Below are positions 1-6,717 of a stretch of DNA of 10,374 nt, piece by piece. The notes below the pieces were generated by a model. That model was not told where the DNA came from and made no database searches. It saw nothing but the letters and a program-made list of their open reading frames with translations. Each line of letters starts with the position of its first letter. The first letter of the stretch is position 1. Position numbers and translations under genes: made by a program. Source of the DNA: Deltaproteobacteria bacterium (GTDB lineage Bacteria; Desulfobacterota; Desulfobacteria; Desulfobacterales; Desulfatibacillaceae); contig JAFDHW010000047.1 of the NCBI GenBank assembly GCA_019308705.1, positions 1 to 10,374 on the forward strand, given 5' to 3'.

Positions 1-3000
1 TTGCTGGACGGGGCCATTCCCGTGGGCAGGCTGGTGGACCGGGTGGCGGAGCTGGGAATGGACAGCGTGGCCTTGACGGACCACGGGTCCATGTTCGGGG
101 TTCTGGACTTCTACTTCACGGCAAAAGAGAAGGGCATAAAGCCCATCATCGGGTGCGAGTGCTACGTGGCCCCCAAGAGCCGCTTTGACAAGACCTCCGC
201 GGACAAGGAGTCCTTCCACCTGGTGCTTCTGGCCAAGGACCTCACCGGGTACAAGAACCTGTGCAAGCTCGCTTCCCTGGCCCACCTGGAAGGCTTTTAC
301 TACAAGCCGCGCATCGACAAGGAACTCCTGGCCGAGCACGCCGAGGGCCTGATCGGGCTTTCCGGGTGCCTGCAGGGAGAGATTCCCCGGCTTCTGCGCG
401 ACGGCCAGGAGGAGCAGGCCGCGGACGCCGCCCGCCAGTACGCGGACATCCTGGGACCGGACAACTTCTACCTGGAGCTGCAGAACAACGGCGTGCCCGA
501 GCAGGAGCCCATGAACCAGGCCCTGGCCGGCCTGGGCCGGAGGCTTTCCATCCCCCTGGTGGGCACCAACGACTGCCATTACCTGTTCCCCGGGGACCAC
601 CGAGCCCACGAGGTCCTGGTGTGCATCCAGACCAACCGCACCATCCACGACGAAAACCGGCTCAAGTTCAAGACCACGGAACTCTACCTGAAGTCCCCCG
701 AGGAGATGAGGCAGTACTTCGCCCGGTTCCCCGGGGCCGTGGAAAACACCGTGGCCATCGCCGAACGCTGCAACCTGGAACTGCCCCTTGGCGAGTTCCA
801 CTTCCCCGTGTTCAAGACGCCGGAGGGCGCGTCCGTGGAGGATTACCTGGAACAGCGGGCGGCCGAGGGCCTTGAGCGCAGGCTCGCCGACGTCCGGAGC
901 AAGAACCCGGACCTGGACGAGTCTCCCTACCGGGAGCGGCTTTCCTATGAGCTGTCCGTGATCCGGGAGATGGGTTTTCCCAGCTACTTCCTCATCGTGG
1001 CGGATTTCATCGAGTTCTCCCGCAGCAAGGGCATCCCCGTGGGGCCGGGACGCGGGTCCGCGGCAGGAAGCCTGGTGGCCTACAGCCTGGGCATCACGGA
1101 CATCGACCCCCTGGAACACGGCCTGATCTTCGAGAGGTTCTTAAACCCGGCCAGAAAGTCCATGCCCGACATCGACGTGGACTTTTGCATCGAGGGAAGG
1201 GAAGAGGTCTACAAGTACGTTTCGGAAAAGTACGGGGGCGGGGACTACGTGGCCCAGATCATCACCTTCGGCACCCTGAAGCCTCGGGCCGTGATCCGCG
1301 ACGTGGGCCGGGCCCTGGACGTGCCGTTAAAGGACGTGGACCGGGTGGCCAAGCTGGTGCCCACGGGCCCCAAGATCACCCTGAAAAAGGCTTTGGAAAT
1401 GGAGCCGGCCCTCAAGGAGGCCGTGGAGGAGGACGAGCGCATCGCCGAGGTGGTGCAGATCGGCCAGGTGCTGGAAGGCCTGCCGCGCCACGCCTCCACC
1501 CACGCGGCCGGCGTGGTGGTGTCGGACAAGCCCCTGGTGGAATACCTGCCCCTGTACAAGGGCCGCCACGACGAAGTGCTCTCCCAGTTCGAAATGACCG
1601 CCGTGGAGAAGATCGGCCTGGTGAAGTTCGACTTTTTGGGCCTGCGCAACCTCACGGTCATCGCCAAGACGCTGGACCTCATCCGTTCCTCGGGCAAGGA
1701 GCCACCCAACCTGTCCACCCTGGACATGGCCGACAAAAAGACCTTCGAGCTGTTGCAGAAGGCGGACACCACAGGCGTTTTCCAGCTGGAAAGCCCGGGC
1801 ATGAAGGACCTTCTGGTGCGCATGAAGCCCGAGACCTTCGAGGAGATCGTGGCCCTGGTGGCCCTGTACAGGCCCGGGCCCCTGGAGTCCGGCATGGTCA
1901 ACGACTTCGTGGATCGCAAGCACGGCCGCACGCCGGTGGAATACTTCCTGCCCCAACTGGAGCCTATCTTGAAGGAGACCTACGGCGTCATCGTGTACCA
2001 GGAACAGGTCATGAAGATCGCCGTGGCGGTGGCCAACTATTCCATGGCTGAAGCCGACGACCTCAGAAAGGCCATGGGCAAGAAGGTCGTCGAGATCATG
2101 GCCAGGCAGCGCGAGCGGTTCGTGTCCGGGGCCGTGGAAAACGGCATCCCCGAGGAAAAGGCGGCGGGGCTTTTCGACCTCATCGAAAAATTCGGCGGCT
2201 ACGGGTTCAACAAGAGCCATTCCGCGGCGTATGCGCTCATCGCCTACCAGACCGCGTACCTGAAGGCCCATTATCCCACCGAGTTCCTGGCCGCGCTCCT
2301 TTCCTCGGAAATGCACAACACCGACGCGGTGGTCAAGTTCATGTCCGAATGCAAGAGCCACGGCATTCCCGTGTCTCCGCCGGACATCAACGCGGGCGGG
2401 CGGGAGTTCGGCGTGGACGGCGGCACCATCCGGTTCGGCCTGGTGGCCGTGAAGAACGTGGGCGAAAAGGCCATCGACGAGGTGGTGCGCTGCCGCAAGG
2501 AGGGCGGCCCCTACAAGTCTTTGTACGACTTCTGCGAGCGGGTGGACCTGCGCTGCGTGAACAAGCGGGTGGTGGAAAGCCTCATCCGCTGCGGGGCATT
2601 CGACTCCACGGGCGCGTCCCGGGCCAGGATGATGGCCGCGGTGGATTCCGCCCTGGAGCATGGCTCCCGGGTGCAAAGAGAGAAGACCGACCCCCAGATG
2701 GGGCTGTTTGACATGGCCCAGGAAGCGGTGCCCATGGAGCACCCGGAGCTACCCCGGGTGGACGAGTGGGACGACGCCACCCGCCTGGCCCACGAAAAGG
2801 AATCCTTGGGCTTCTTCCTTTCCGGCCACCCATTGTCCCGCTACGAAGAGACGCTTTCGCGGTTCACCACCGCGGACACGGAGACCCTGGCCGATATCGG
2901 GGACGGGCAGGTGGTGCGCCTGGGCGGCATGGTGCGGGGCGTAAAGAAGCTCTACACCAAAAAGGGCGACGCCATGGCCTTCATGAACCTGGAGGATTTC

Positions 3001-3471
3001 AAGGGCATCGTGGAGGTCACCGTGTTTCCACGGGTCTACGCGGACGCGGCCCGGCTCCTCGAGGAAGACACGGCCGTCCTGGTGGCGGGAAAGGTTGAAC
3101 GGGAGGAGAAATCCATCAAGGTGATGGCCGACCAGGTGATTCCGGCCGAGGAAGCGGACCAGCACTGGGTGGCCAGCGTGCACCTTACCCTCGACCTGGA
3201 GACTCTGACCTCCGACACCCTGCGCTCCTTAAGGGAACTGTTGAAGGATTACCCCGGCTCCTGCGAGTGCTTTTTGCACCTGGCTGCCAACGGCTCGGGC
3301 GAGACCGTGGTGGTGGAGCTGCCGGAACAGTACAGGGTGGCCCCGGGTCAGGCCCTGGAGCGGGAGATCACCGCGCTTCTCGGCTACAAGGCTTTTTCCA
3401 CCCGCTGCCGCCCGGTCTCAAACCCCTCGCCAAGGAAAAACGGCAACAACAAACCCTGGCGAAGGAAGTAG
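1..3471 (+). CDS. dnaE: DNA polymerase III subunit alpha (DnaE1 type), 5' end missing
   Basis: This is the replicative polymerase subunit that extends DNA in the Pol III holoenzyme. The reading frame is open from the first base. The first codon (TTG) is best read as an internal Leu of the usual N-terminal S-L-L-D-G-A stretch, so roughly a dozen residues lie upstream of the window. Counting from base 1, the PHP domain covers about residues 1-270, with T26-D27-H28, E53, H73, C123 and N190-D191-C192-H193. The fingers/palm follow, with GPGRGSAAGS near 347-356 and the catalytic aspartates D392 and D394 in PDIDVDF and D544 in FDFLGLR. A helix-hairpin-helix region lies near 841-871, a beta-clamp motif QMGLF at 899-903, and an OB fold at about 971-1050. 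The visible 1156 residues match the DnaE1 length. The clamp motif argues against the error-prone DnaE2/ImuC branch. The stop is TAG at 3469-3471, and I see no convincing terminator after it. Confidence 0.97.
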   Translation: MLDGAIPVGRLVDRVAELGMDSVALTDHGSMFGVLDFYFTAKEKGIKPIIGCECYVAPKSRFDKTSADKESFHLVLLAKDLTGYKNLCKLASLAHLEGFYYKPRIDKELLAEHAEGLIGLSGCLQGEIPRLLRDGQEEQAADAARQYADILGPDNFYLELQNNGVPEQEPMNQALAGLGRRLSIPLVGTNDCHYLFPGDHRAHEVLVCIQTNRTIHDENRLKFKTTELYLKSPEEMRQYFARFPGAVENTVAIAERCNLELPLGEFHFPVFKTPEGASVEDYLEQRAAEGLERRLADVRSKNPDLDESPYRERLSYELSVIREMGFPSYFLIVADFIEFSRSKGIPVGPGRGSAAGSLVAYSLGITDIDPLEHGLIFERFLNPARKSMPDIDVDFCIEGREEVYKYVSEKYGGGDYVAQIITFGTLKPRAVIRDVGRALDVPLKDVDRVAKLVPTGPKITLKKALEMEPALKEAVEEDERIAEVVQIGQVLEGLPRHASTHAAGVVVSDKPLVEYLPLYKGRHDEVLSQFEMTAVEKIGLVKFDFLGLRNLTVIAKTLDLIRSSGKEPPNLSTLDMADKKTFELLQKADTTGVFQLESPGMKDLLVRMKPETFEEIVALVALYRPGPLESGMVNDFVDRKHGRTPVEYFLPQLEPILKETYGVIVYQEQVMKIAVAVANYSMAEADDLRKAMGKKVVEIMARQRERFVSGAVENGIPEEKAAGLFDLIEKFGGYGFNKSHSAAYALIAYQTAYLKAHYPTEFLAALLSSEMHNTDAVVKFMSECKSHGIPVSPPDINAGGREFGVDGGTIRFGLVAVKNVGEKAIDEVVRCRKEGGPYKSLYDFCERVDLRCVNKRVVESLIRCGAFDSTGASRARMMAAVDSALEHGSRVQREKTDPQMGLFDMAQEAVPMEHPELPRVDEWDDATRLAHEKESLGFFLSGHPLSRYEETLSRFTTADTETLADIGDGQVVRLGGMVRGVKKLYTKKGDAMAFMNLEDFKGIVEVTVFPRVYADAARLLEEDTAVLVAGKVEREEKSIKVMADQVIPAEEADQHWVASVHLTLDLETLTSDTLRSLRELLKDYPGSCECFLHLAANGSGETVVVELPEQYRVAPGQALEREITALLGYKAFSTRCRPVSNPSPRKNGNNKPWRRK

Positions 3472-3531
3472 CGGACTTATTCCTGGCGCAGGCTTTCGCG
3501 CCTTGCAGCCCCTGCGGCAGAAAAGAATTTC

Positions 3532-3545
3532 GGAAACGGGTTTCC
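3532..3545 (-). terminator. Weak stem-loop directly after the small membrane gene
   Basis: Read on the minus strand, the inverted repeat GGAAAC/GTTTCC starts immediately after the TGA stop of the small membrane-protein gene. It is followed by GAAATTCTTTTCTG, which is only moderately T-rich. The stem is about five base pairs with a four-base loop, so this is a weak candidate for an intrinsic terminator. It sits in the 74-base gap between the convergent ends of dnaE and the small gene. In the dnaE direction no T-tract follows it. Confidence 0.3.
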
Positions 3546-3788
3546 TCACTTGAACGAGCCCCACTTGGGCTTGTCGTCAAAGTCGTCAAAGCACCCGCCT
3601 TTTTTCGCGCCTTTCCTCCTGCCTCCGGCTTCTTTTCTGGACCGGGGCGGGGACAGCAGCTGGCCGAAAACCACCATCACAAGGAGAACCGCCATGGCGA
3701 TTCCCAAAAACAGGGGGAACATCAGGAGGGTAAACGCCACGCCGCCGGCCAGGGCGATGATCGCGGCAAGCAGGTTTTTGCGGTCCAT
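3546..3788 (-). CDS. Small two-segment membrane protein of unknown function (80 aa)
   Basis: I do not recognise this family. The protein starts MDRKNLLAAIIALAGG. A long hydrophobic block at about residues 5-46 looks like two closely spaced membrane helices (roughly 5-24 and 26-45) separated by a short M-F-P turn. A glycine- and lysine/arginine-rich stretch (49-65) and an acidic-aromatic tail (C66-F-D-D-F-D-D, then K-P-K-W-G-S-F-K) follow. Inside-positive charge would put the C-terminus in the cytoplasm if both helices span. Codon use matches the neighbours (GCC, CTG, GGC, GAC preferred), which supports a real gene rather than a shadow of the nuclease. An AAGGGA lies nine bases before the ATG. 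The frame stays open upstream, but that part is antisense to the nuclease and does not look like protein, so the Met at 3788 is the likely start. This start codon overlaps the ATG of the divergent nuclease. Confidence 0.7.
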   Translation of the reverse strand: MDRKNLLAAIIALAGGVAFTLLMFPLFLGIAMAVLLVMVVFGQLLSPPRSRKEAGGRRKGAKKGGCFDDFDDKPKWGSFK

Positions 3789-4557
3789 GGCCAGGGTTCC
3801 CTTGAGGCGGGCTTGGGTATCGGCGGTGCTGGCTGTGGTCCTTCTGCTCTCCGGAGGGATGTCCGGGGCAAAAAGCCTTCGCACCGTGCGGTTCGTACCG
3901 GACGGCGACACGGTGGTCATGGAAAACGGCCAGACCGTGCGGCTGATCGGCATCAACGCGCCGGAGGCGGACACGCCCCGCGGCCCGGCCGAGCCCTTCG
4001 GCGAACAGGCGGGCGCGGCCCTGAGGAAGATGGTGCAGGGCAGGGCGGTTGTCCTGGAAACGGATCAACAAACCACCGACCGCTACGGCAGGTTCCTGGC
4101 CTGCGTGATCCTGCCCGACGGCACCATGGCCAACGAGCGCATGGTGCGGGCCGGGCTGGCCTGGTGCGTGTACACTGCGCCCAACGGCAAGTACACCCGC
4201 CGCCTGCTGGCCGCCCAGCGCGCGGCCATGGACGAAAAGGCCGGCCTGTGGGCCGTACTCCCGGACCTTCCCGGCCCCTTCATCGGCAACCGCCGCTCGC
4301 TTCGGCTCCACCATCCATCCTGCCCGTTCGTGGGCGGGATGTCCAAGAAAAACCGGGAGATGTTCCCTTCCCTGAAACCGGCCTTCCGCCAGGGCTACGC
4401 GCCCTGCGAAAAGTGCCTCCACGGCCGGGTCATGCGTTCCATCGAACAAAACCAGGGAAAAAAAACCGGGGAAAAGGCCGAAGCGCTTTTCCCCGATAAC
4501 AGGCTTGTGGATGGGGCTTTGGCCGTTATTCCTCTTCGGACTTGGCCGCCTCGATGA
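3787..4557 (+). CDS. Secreted thermonuclease-family (SNase fold) nuclease with C-terminal Ada-like metal-binding module
   Basis: This is a predicted exported, calcium-type phosphodiesterase acting on DNA or RNA. From the ATG at 3787, residues 1-28 form a signal peptide: basic start, hydrophobic core 11-22, and possible cleavage after A28. The SNase fold (about 32-158) shows D39-G-D-T42, R52-L-I-G-I-N57-A-P-E60 and Y100-G-R102, matching the Arg, Glu and Arg catalytic positions of staphylococcal nuclease. N57 stands where the prototype has the calcium ligand Asp40. Residues 165-211 (FIGNRRSLRLHHPSCP ... APCEKC) resemble the short Ada-like zinc module, with H175, C179, C207 and C210 as likely ligands. 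The tail after about residue 215 looks unconserved and runs through the EF-G terminator. Start choice is uncertain. TTG at 3802 has AGGG five bases upstream and gives a compact signal peptide. ATG at 3694 has AAGGAG seven bases upstream but would overlap the small membrane gene deeply. Confidence 0.85.
   Translation: MARVPLRRAWVSAVLAVVLLLSGGMSGAKSLRTVRFVPDGDTVVMENGQTVRLIGINAPEADTPRGPAEPFGEQAGAALRKMVQGRAVVLETDQQTTDRYGRFLACVILPDGTMANERMVRAGLAWCVYTAPNGKYTRRLLAAQRAAMDEKAGLWAVLPDLPGPFIGNRRSLRLHHPSCPFVGGMSKKNREMFPSLKPAFRQGYAPCEKCLHGRVMRSIEQNQGKKTGEKAEALFPDNRLVDGALAVIPLRTWPPR
4458..4495 (-). terminator. Intrinsic terminator of the EF-G paralogue gene
   Basis: On the minus strand, 30 bases past the EF-G stop, a ten-base-pair stem CGGGGAAAAG/CTTTTCCCCG encloses a small GC stem capped by a TTCG tetraloop. 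The stem is followed by GG and eight T residues. This is the classic Rho-independent terminator shape, and it points in the EF-G direction only, because no T-run follows it on the plus strand. It lies entirely inside the 3' coding part of the convergent nuclease gene (nuclease residues about 224-237). Confidence 0.88.
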
Positions 4558-6586
4558 TTTTCTGGGCGATCTGGGCCGGAACCTCGTCGTAGTGGGAGAA
4601 CTCCATCTCGTAGATGCCCCGGCCGCCGGTCATGGAGTTTAGGTCCGACGCGTAGGTCAAAATCTCGGCCAGGGGCACCTGGGCGGTGATGACCTGGTTC
4701 TTGCCCTTGTTGTCCATGCCCAGCACCCGCCCGCGGCGGCTGTTCAGGTCGCCCATCACGTCGCCGGTGAAATCATCCGGCACGGTGATTTCCATCTTCT
4801 GGATGGGCTCCAGGAGGACGGGGCGGGCTTCGGCCATGCCCTTTTTGAAGGCCAGGGACCCCGCGATCTTAAAGGCCATTTCCGAGGAATCCACGGAGTG
4901 GAAGGACCCGAAATCCAGGGTGGCCTTGAAGTCCACGGTGGGGTAACCGGCCAGCACGCCCTTTTGCGCGGATTCCAGGATGCCCTTTTCCACGGCGGGG
5001 ATATAGGTCTTGGGGATCACGCCGCCCACGATGGCGTCCACGAACTCGAAGCCCGCACCCCGGGGCAGGGGCTCGAACACCACCCAGCAGTCGCCGTATT
5101 GGCCGTGGCCGCCGGTCTGCTTCTTGTGCTTGCCCTGGACCCGCACCTTCTTGGTGATGGTCTCGCGGTAGGGCACCTTGGGCGTGGAGAGCACCACGTT
5201 TAAGCCATACTTGCGCTTCATGCGCTCCACCGCGGTTTCCACGTGCACGGACCCCATGCCCGAAAGCAGGGTTTCCTTGGTGTCCTGGTTGCGGGTGAGC
5301 CGAAGCGAGGGGTCCTCTTCGATGATCTTTGCCAGCGAGGAGAAGATTTTTTCCTCGTCGCCCTTGGCCTTGGGCGCGATGGCAAAGGAAATCAACGGAT
5401 TAGGCAGCGGCAAGGGCTCGAACCTGATCTTGGCGGACTCGTCGCACAAGGTGTCGTTGGTGCTGGTTTCCTTGAGCTTGGCCACGGCCACGACGGCGCC
5501 GGGCCCGGCCTCGCCCGCGGGTTTCTGTTCCTTGCCCAGGATGCTCAAAAGCTGGCCGTAGCGCTCCTTGACCTCCTTGTTGGCGTTGTAGACGGTGCCG
5601 TCCGCGGAAAGCTTGCCCGAGAAGACGCGGAACACGGTGAGCTTGCCCGCGTAGGGGTCGGCCATGGTCTTGATGACCAGTCCGGAAAAGGGAGCGTCTT
5701 CGGACGGCTCGCGGGAAACGGGCTCGCCGCTGGCCGGGTCCACGCCCTCCTTGGGGGGCCGGTCCGCGGGGGAGGGCAGGACCTCGTTCACCAGGTCCAT
5801 GAACCGGTCCACGCCGATCATGCGGGTGGCGGAGCCGCAGATCACCGGGGCGAAGGCGCCTTCCCGGGTGCCCTTTCTGAGCGCCATACGCATTTCCTCG
5901 TCGGACAAGGACTCGCCTTCCAGGTAGCGCTCCAAAAGGGTGTCGTCCGCTTCGGCCAGGTCCTCGATCAGGGCCTCACGCCGACTTTCCACCTCGTCGG
6001 CCATATCCGCGGGAATGTCCGTTTCCGTGGCCTTGCCGTTTTCGTAGGTGTAGGCTTTCTGGGTGAGGAGGTCCACCACGCCCTTGAAATCCGCCTCCGC
6101 GCCGATGGGGAGCTGAAGCACGACGGGCTTGGGCTCAAAGCACTGGGCCACGTCCTCCACGGTGCGCAGGAAGTCCGCGCGCTCCCGGTCCAGGCGGTTG
6201 ATGAAGATGACCCGCGGCAGCCCCAATTGGCCGGAAACGTCCCATGCCTGCTCGGTCTGGACCTTGACCCCGTCCACCGCGTCCACCACCACCACGGCGG
6301 CGTCCACACCCTGGAGCACGTTCCTGGTCTCGGCAAAGAAGTTCTGGTCTCCCGGAGTGTCGGTGAGGTAGACCGTGTGCTTTTTCCAGGTGTACTGGTG
6401 AAAGGCCGCGCAGATGGTGGCTTTCCGTTTCAACTCCTCGGGCTCGAAATCCAGGACCGAGTTTCCCTCGTCCACGCTGCCCAGGCGGGTGGTGACTCCC
6501 GCGGAAAACAGAACAGCCTCCGCCAGGGAGGTCTTGCCCGATGCGCCGTGGCCGATGAGTCCGAAGTTTCTGAGGTTGTCTGTCAT
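4526..6586 (-). CDS. fusA: Elongation factor G paralogue (EF-G-2-like translational GTPase)
   Basis: This is a 686-residue translational GTPase with the five-domain EF-G layout, but of the divergent second type resembling Thermus EF-G-2 rather than canonical FusA. The P-loop is G12-H-G-A-S-G-K-T19. The switch I Thr is T57, inside K-R-K-A-T-I instead of the usual R-G-I-T-I. G3 reads D76-T-P-G-D80, so the catalytic His of canonical EF-G is replaced by Asp. G4 is N130-R-L-D133, with Arg in place of the usual Lys. Domain IV carries KHKKQTGGHGQYGD and FHSVDSSE, typical of EF-G. The only sensible start is ATG at 6586. An AAGGAG at 6601-6606 lies 14 bases upstream, which is long spacing. The gene looks monocistronic, with its own promoter candidate and a strong terminator. 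Its last 32 bases overlap the end of the convergent nuclease gene. Its exact role is unknown; canonical elongation is presumably done by another fusA outside the window. Confidence 0.93.
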   Translation of the reverse strand: MTDNLRNFGLIGHGASGKTSLAEAVLFSAGVTTRLGSVDEGNSVLDFEPEELKRKATICAAFHQYTWKKHTVYLTDTPGDQNFFAETRNVLQGVDAAVVVVDAVDGVKVQTEQAWDVSGQLGLPRVIFINRLDRERADFLRTVEDVAQCFEPKPVVLQLPIGAEADFKGVVDLLTQKAYTYENGKATETDIPADMADEVESRREALIEDLAEADDTLLERYLEGESLSDEEMRMALRKGTREGAFAPVICGSATRMIGVDRFMDLVNEVLPSPADRPPKEGVDPASGEPVSREPSEDAPFSGLVIKTMADPYAGKLTVFRVFSGKLSADGTVYNANKEVKERYGQLLSILGKEQKPAGEAGPGAVVAVAKLKETSTNDTLCDESAKIRFEPLPLPNPLISFAIAPKAKGDEEKIFSSLAKIIEEDPSLRLTRNQDTKETLLSGMGSVHVETAVERMKRKYGLNVVLSTPKVPYRETITKKVRVQGKHKKQTGGHGQYGDCWVVFEPLPRGAGFEFVDAIVGGVIPKTYIPAVEKGILESAQKGVLAGYPTVDFKATLDFGSFHSVDSSEMAFKIAGSLAFKKGMAEARPVLLEPIQKMEITVPDDFTGDVMGDLNSRRGRVLGMDNKGKNQVITAQVPLAEILTYASDLNSMTGGRGIYEMEFSHYDEVPAQIAQKIIEAAKSEEE

Positions 6587-6677
6587 CAGGGGTACCCATG
6601 CTCCTTTTCGCCGGTTTTTATGAAACGCGGTTTCCGGGCCGTGCCGAAAACGGGATGTGTGCCTCCATAAAGGGCCA

Positions 6678-6707
6678 AAGATAATCAGGGACGAGCAGGA
6701 AAATCAA
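6678..6707 (-). promoter_or_regulatory. Candidate sigma-70 promoter for the EF-G paralogue
   Basis: On the minus strand, TTGATT (6702-6707) and TATCTT (6678-6683) are separated by 18 bases, each matching four of six consensus positions. The site sits in the AT-richer 131-base gap after tlyA and would give a leader of roughly 85 bases before the EF-G ATG. This is the only long enough gap before that gene. The match is modest, so read-through from the upstream operon cannot be excluded. Confidence 0.35.
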
Positions 6708-6717
6708 GACGAAATAT

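Noticed and set aside
1..3. TTG at the first base as the start codon of dnaE
   Set aside because: It falls inside the conserved S-L-L-D-G-A segment of the PHP domain. The H-x-H metal ligands that should precede it are missing, so the gene begins upstream of the window.
1327..2742. Long open frame (471 codons) on the minus strand opposite dnaE
   Set aside because: Histidine-, glycine- and alanine-rich translation with no domain, produced by the strong codon bias of the GC-rich dnaE gene on the other strand.
3485..3502. GGCGC/GCGCC stem-loop after dnaE as its terminator
   Set aside because: Only five base pairs with an eight-base loop and no T-run on the plus strand. It is not distinguishable from chance in GC-rich DNA.
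3550..3786. Upstream extension of the nuclease frame to an ATG at 3550
   Set aside because: This part is antisense to the small membrane gene, encodes no recognisable domain and would bury the signal peptide far from the N-terminus. The ATG at 3694 remains a weaker alternative because of its AAGGAG.
6622..6660. Imperfect inverted repeat (GTTTCCGG/CCGAAAAC) in the EF-G leader as a riboswitch or attenuator
   Set aside because: Seven pairs with an internal mismatch and no T-run or conserved motif. The support is too weak.
5243..6670. Long open frame (475 codons) on the plus strand opposite the EF-G paralogue
   Set aside because: Low-complexity shadow translation. The opposite strand encodes a clear full-length GTPase.
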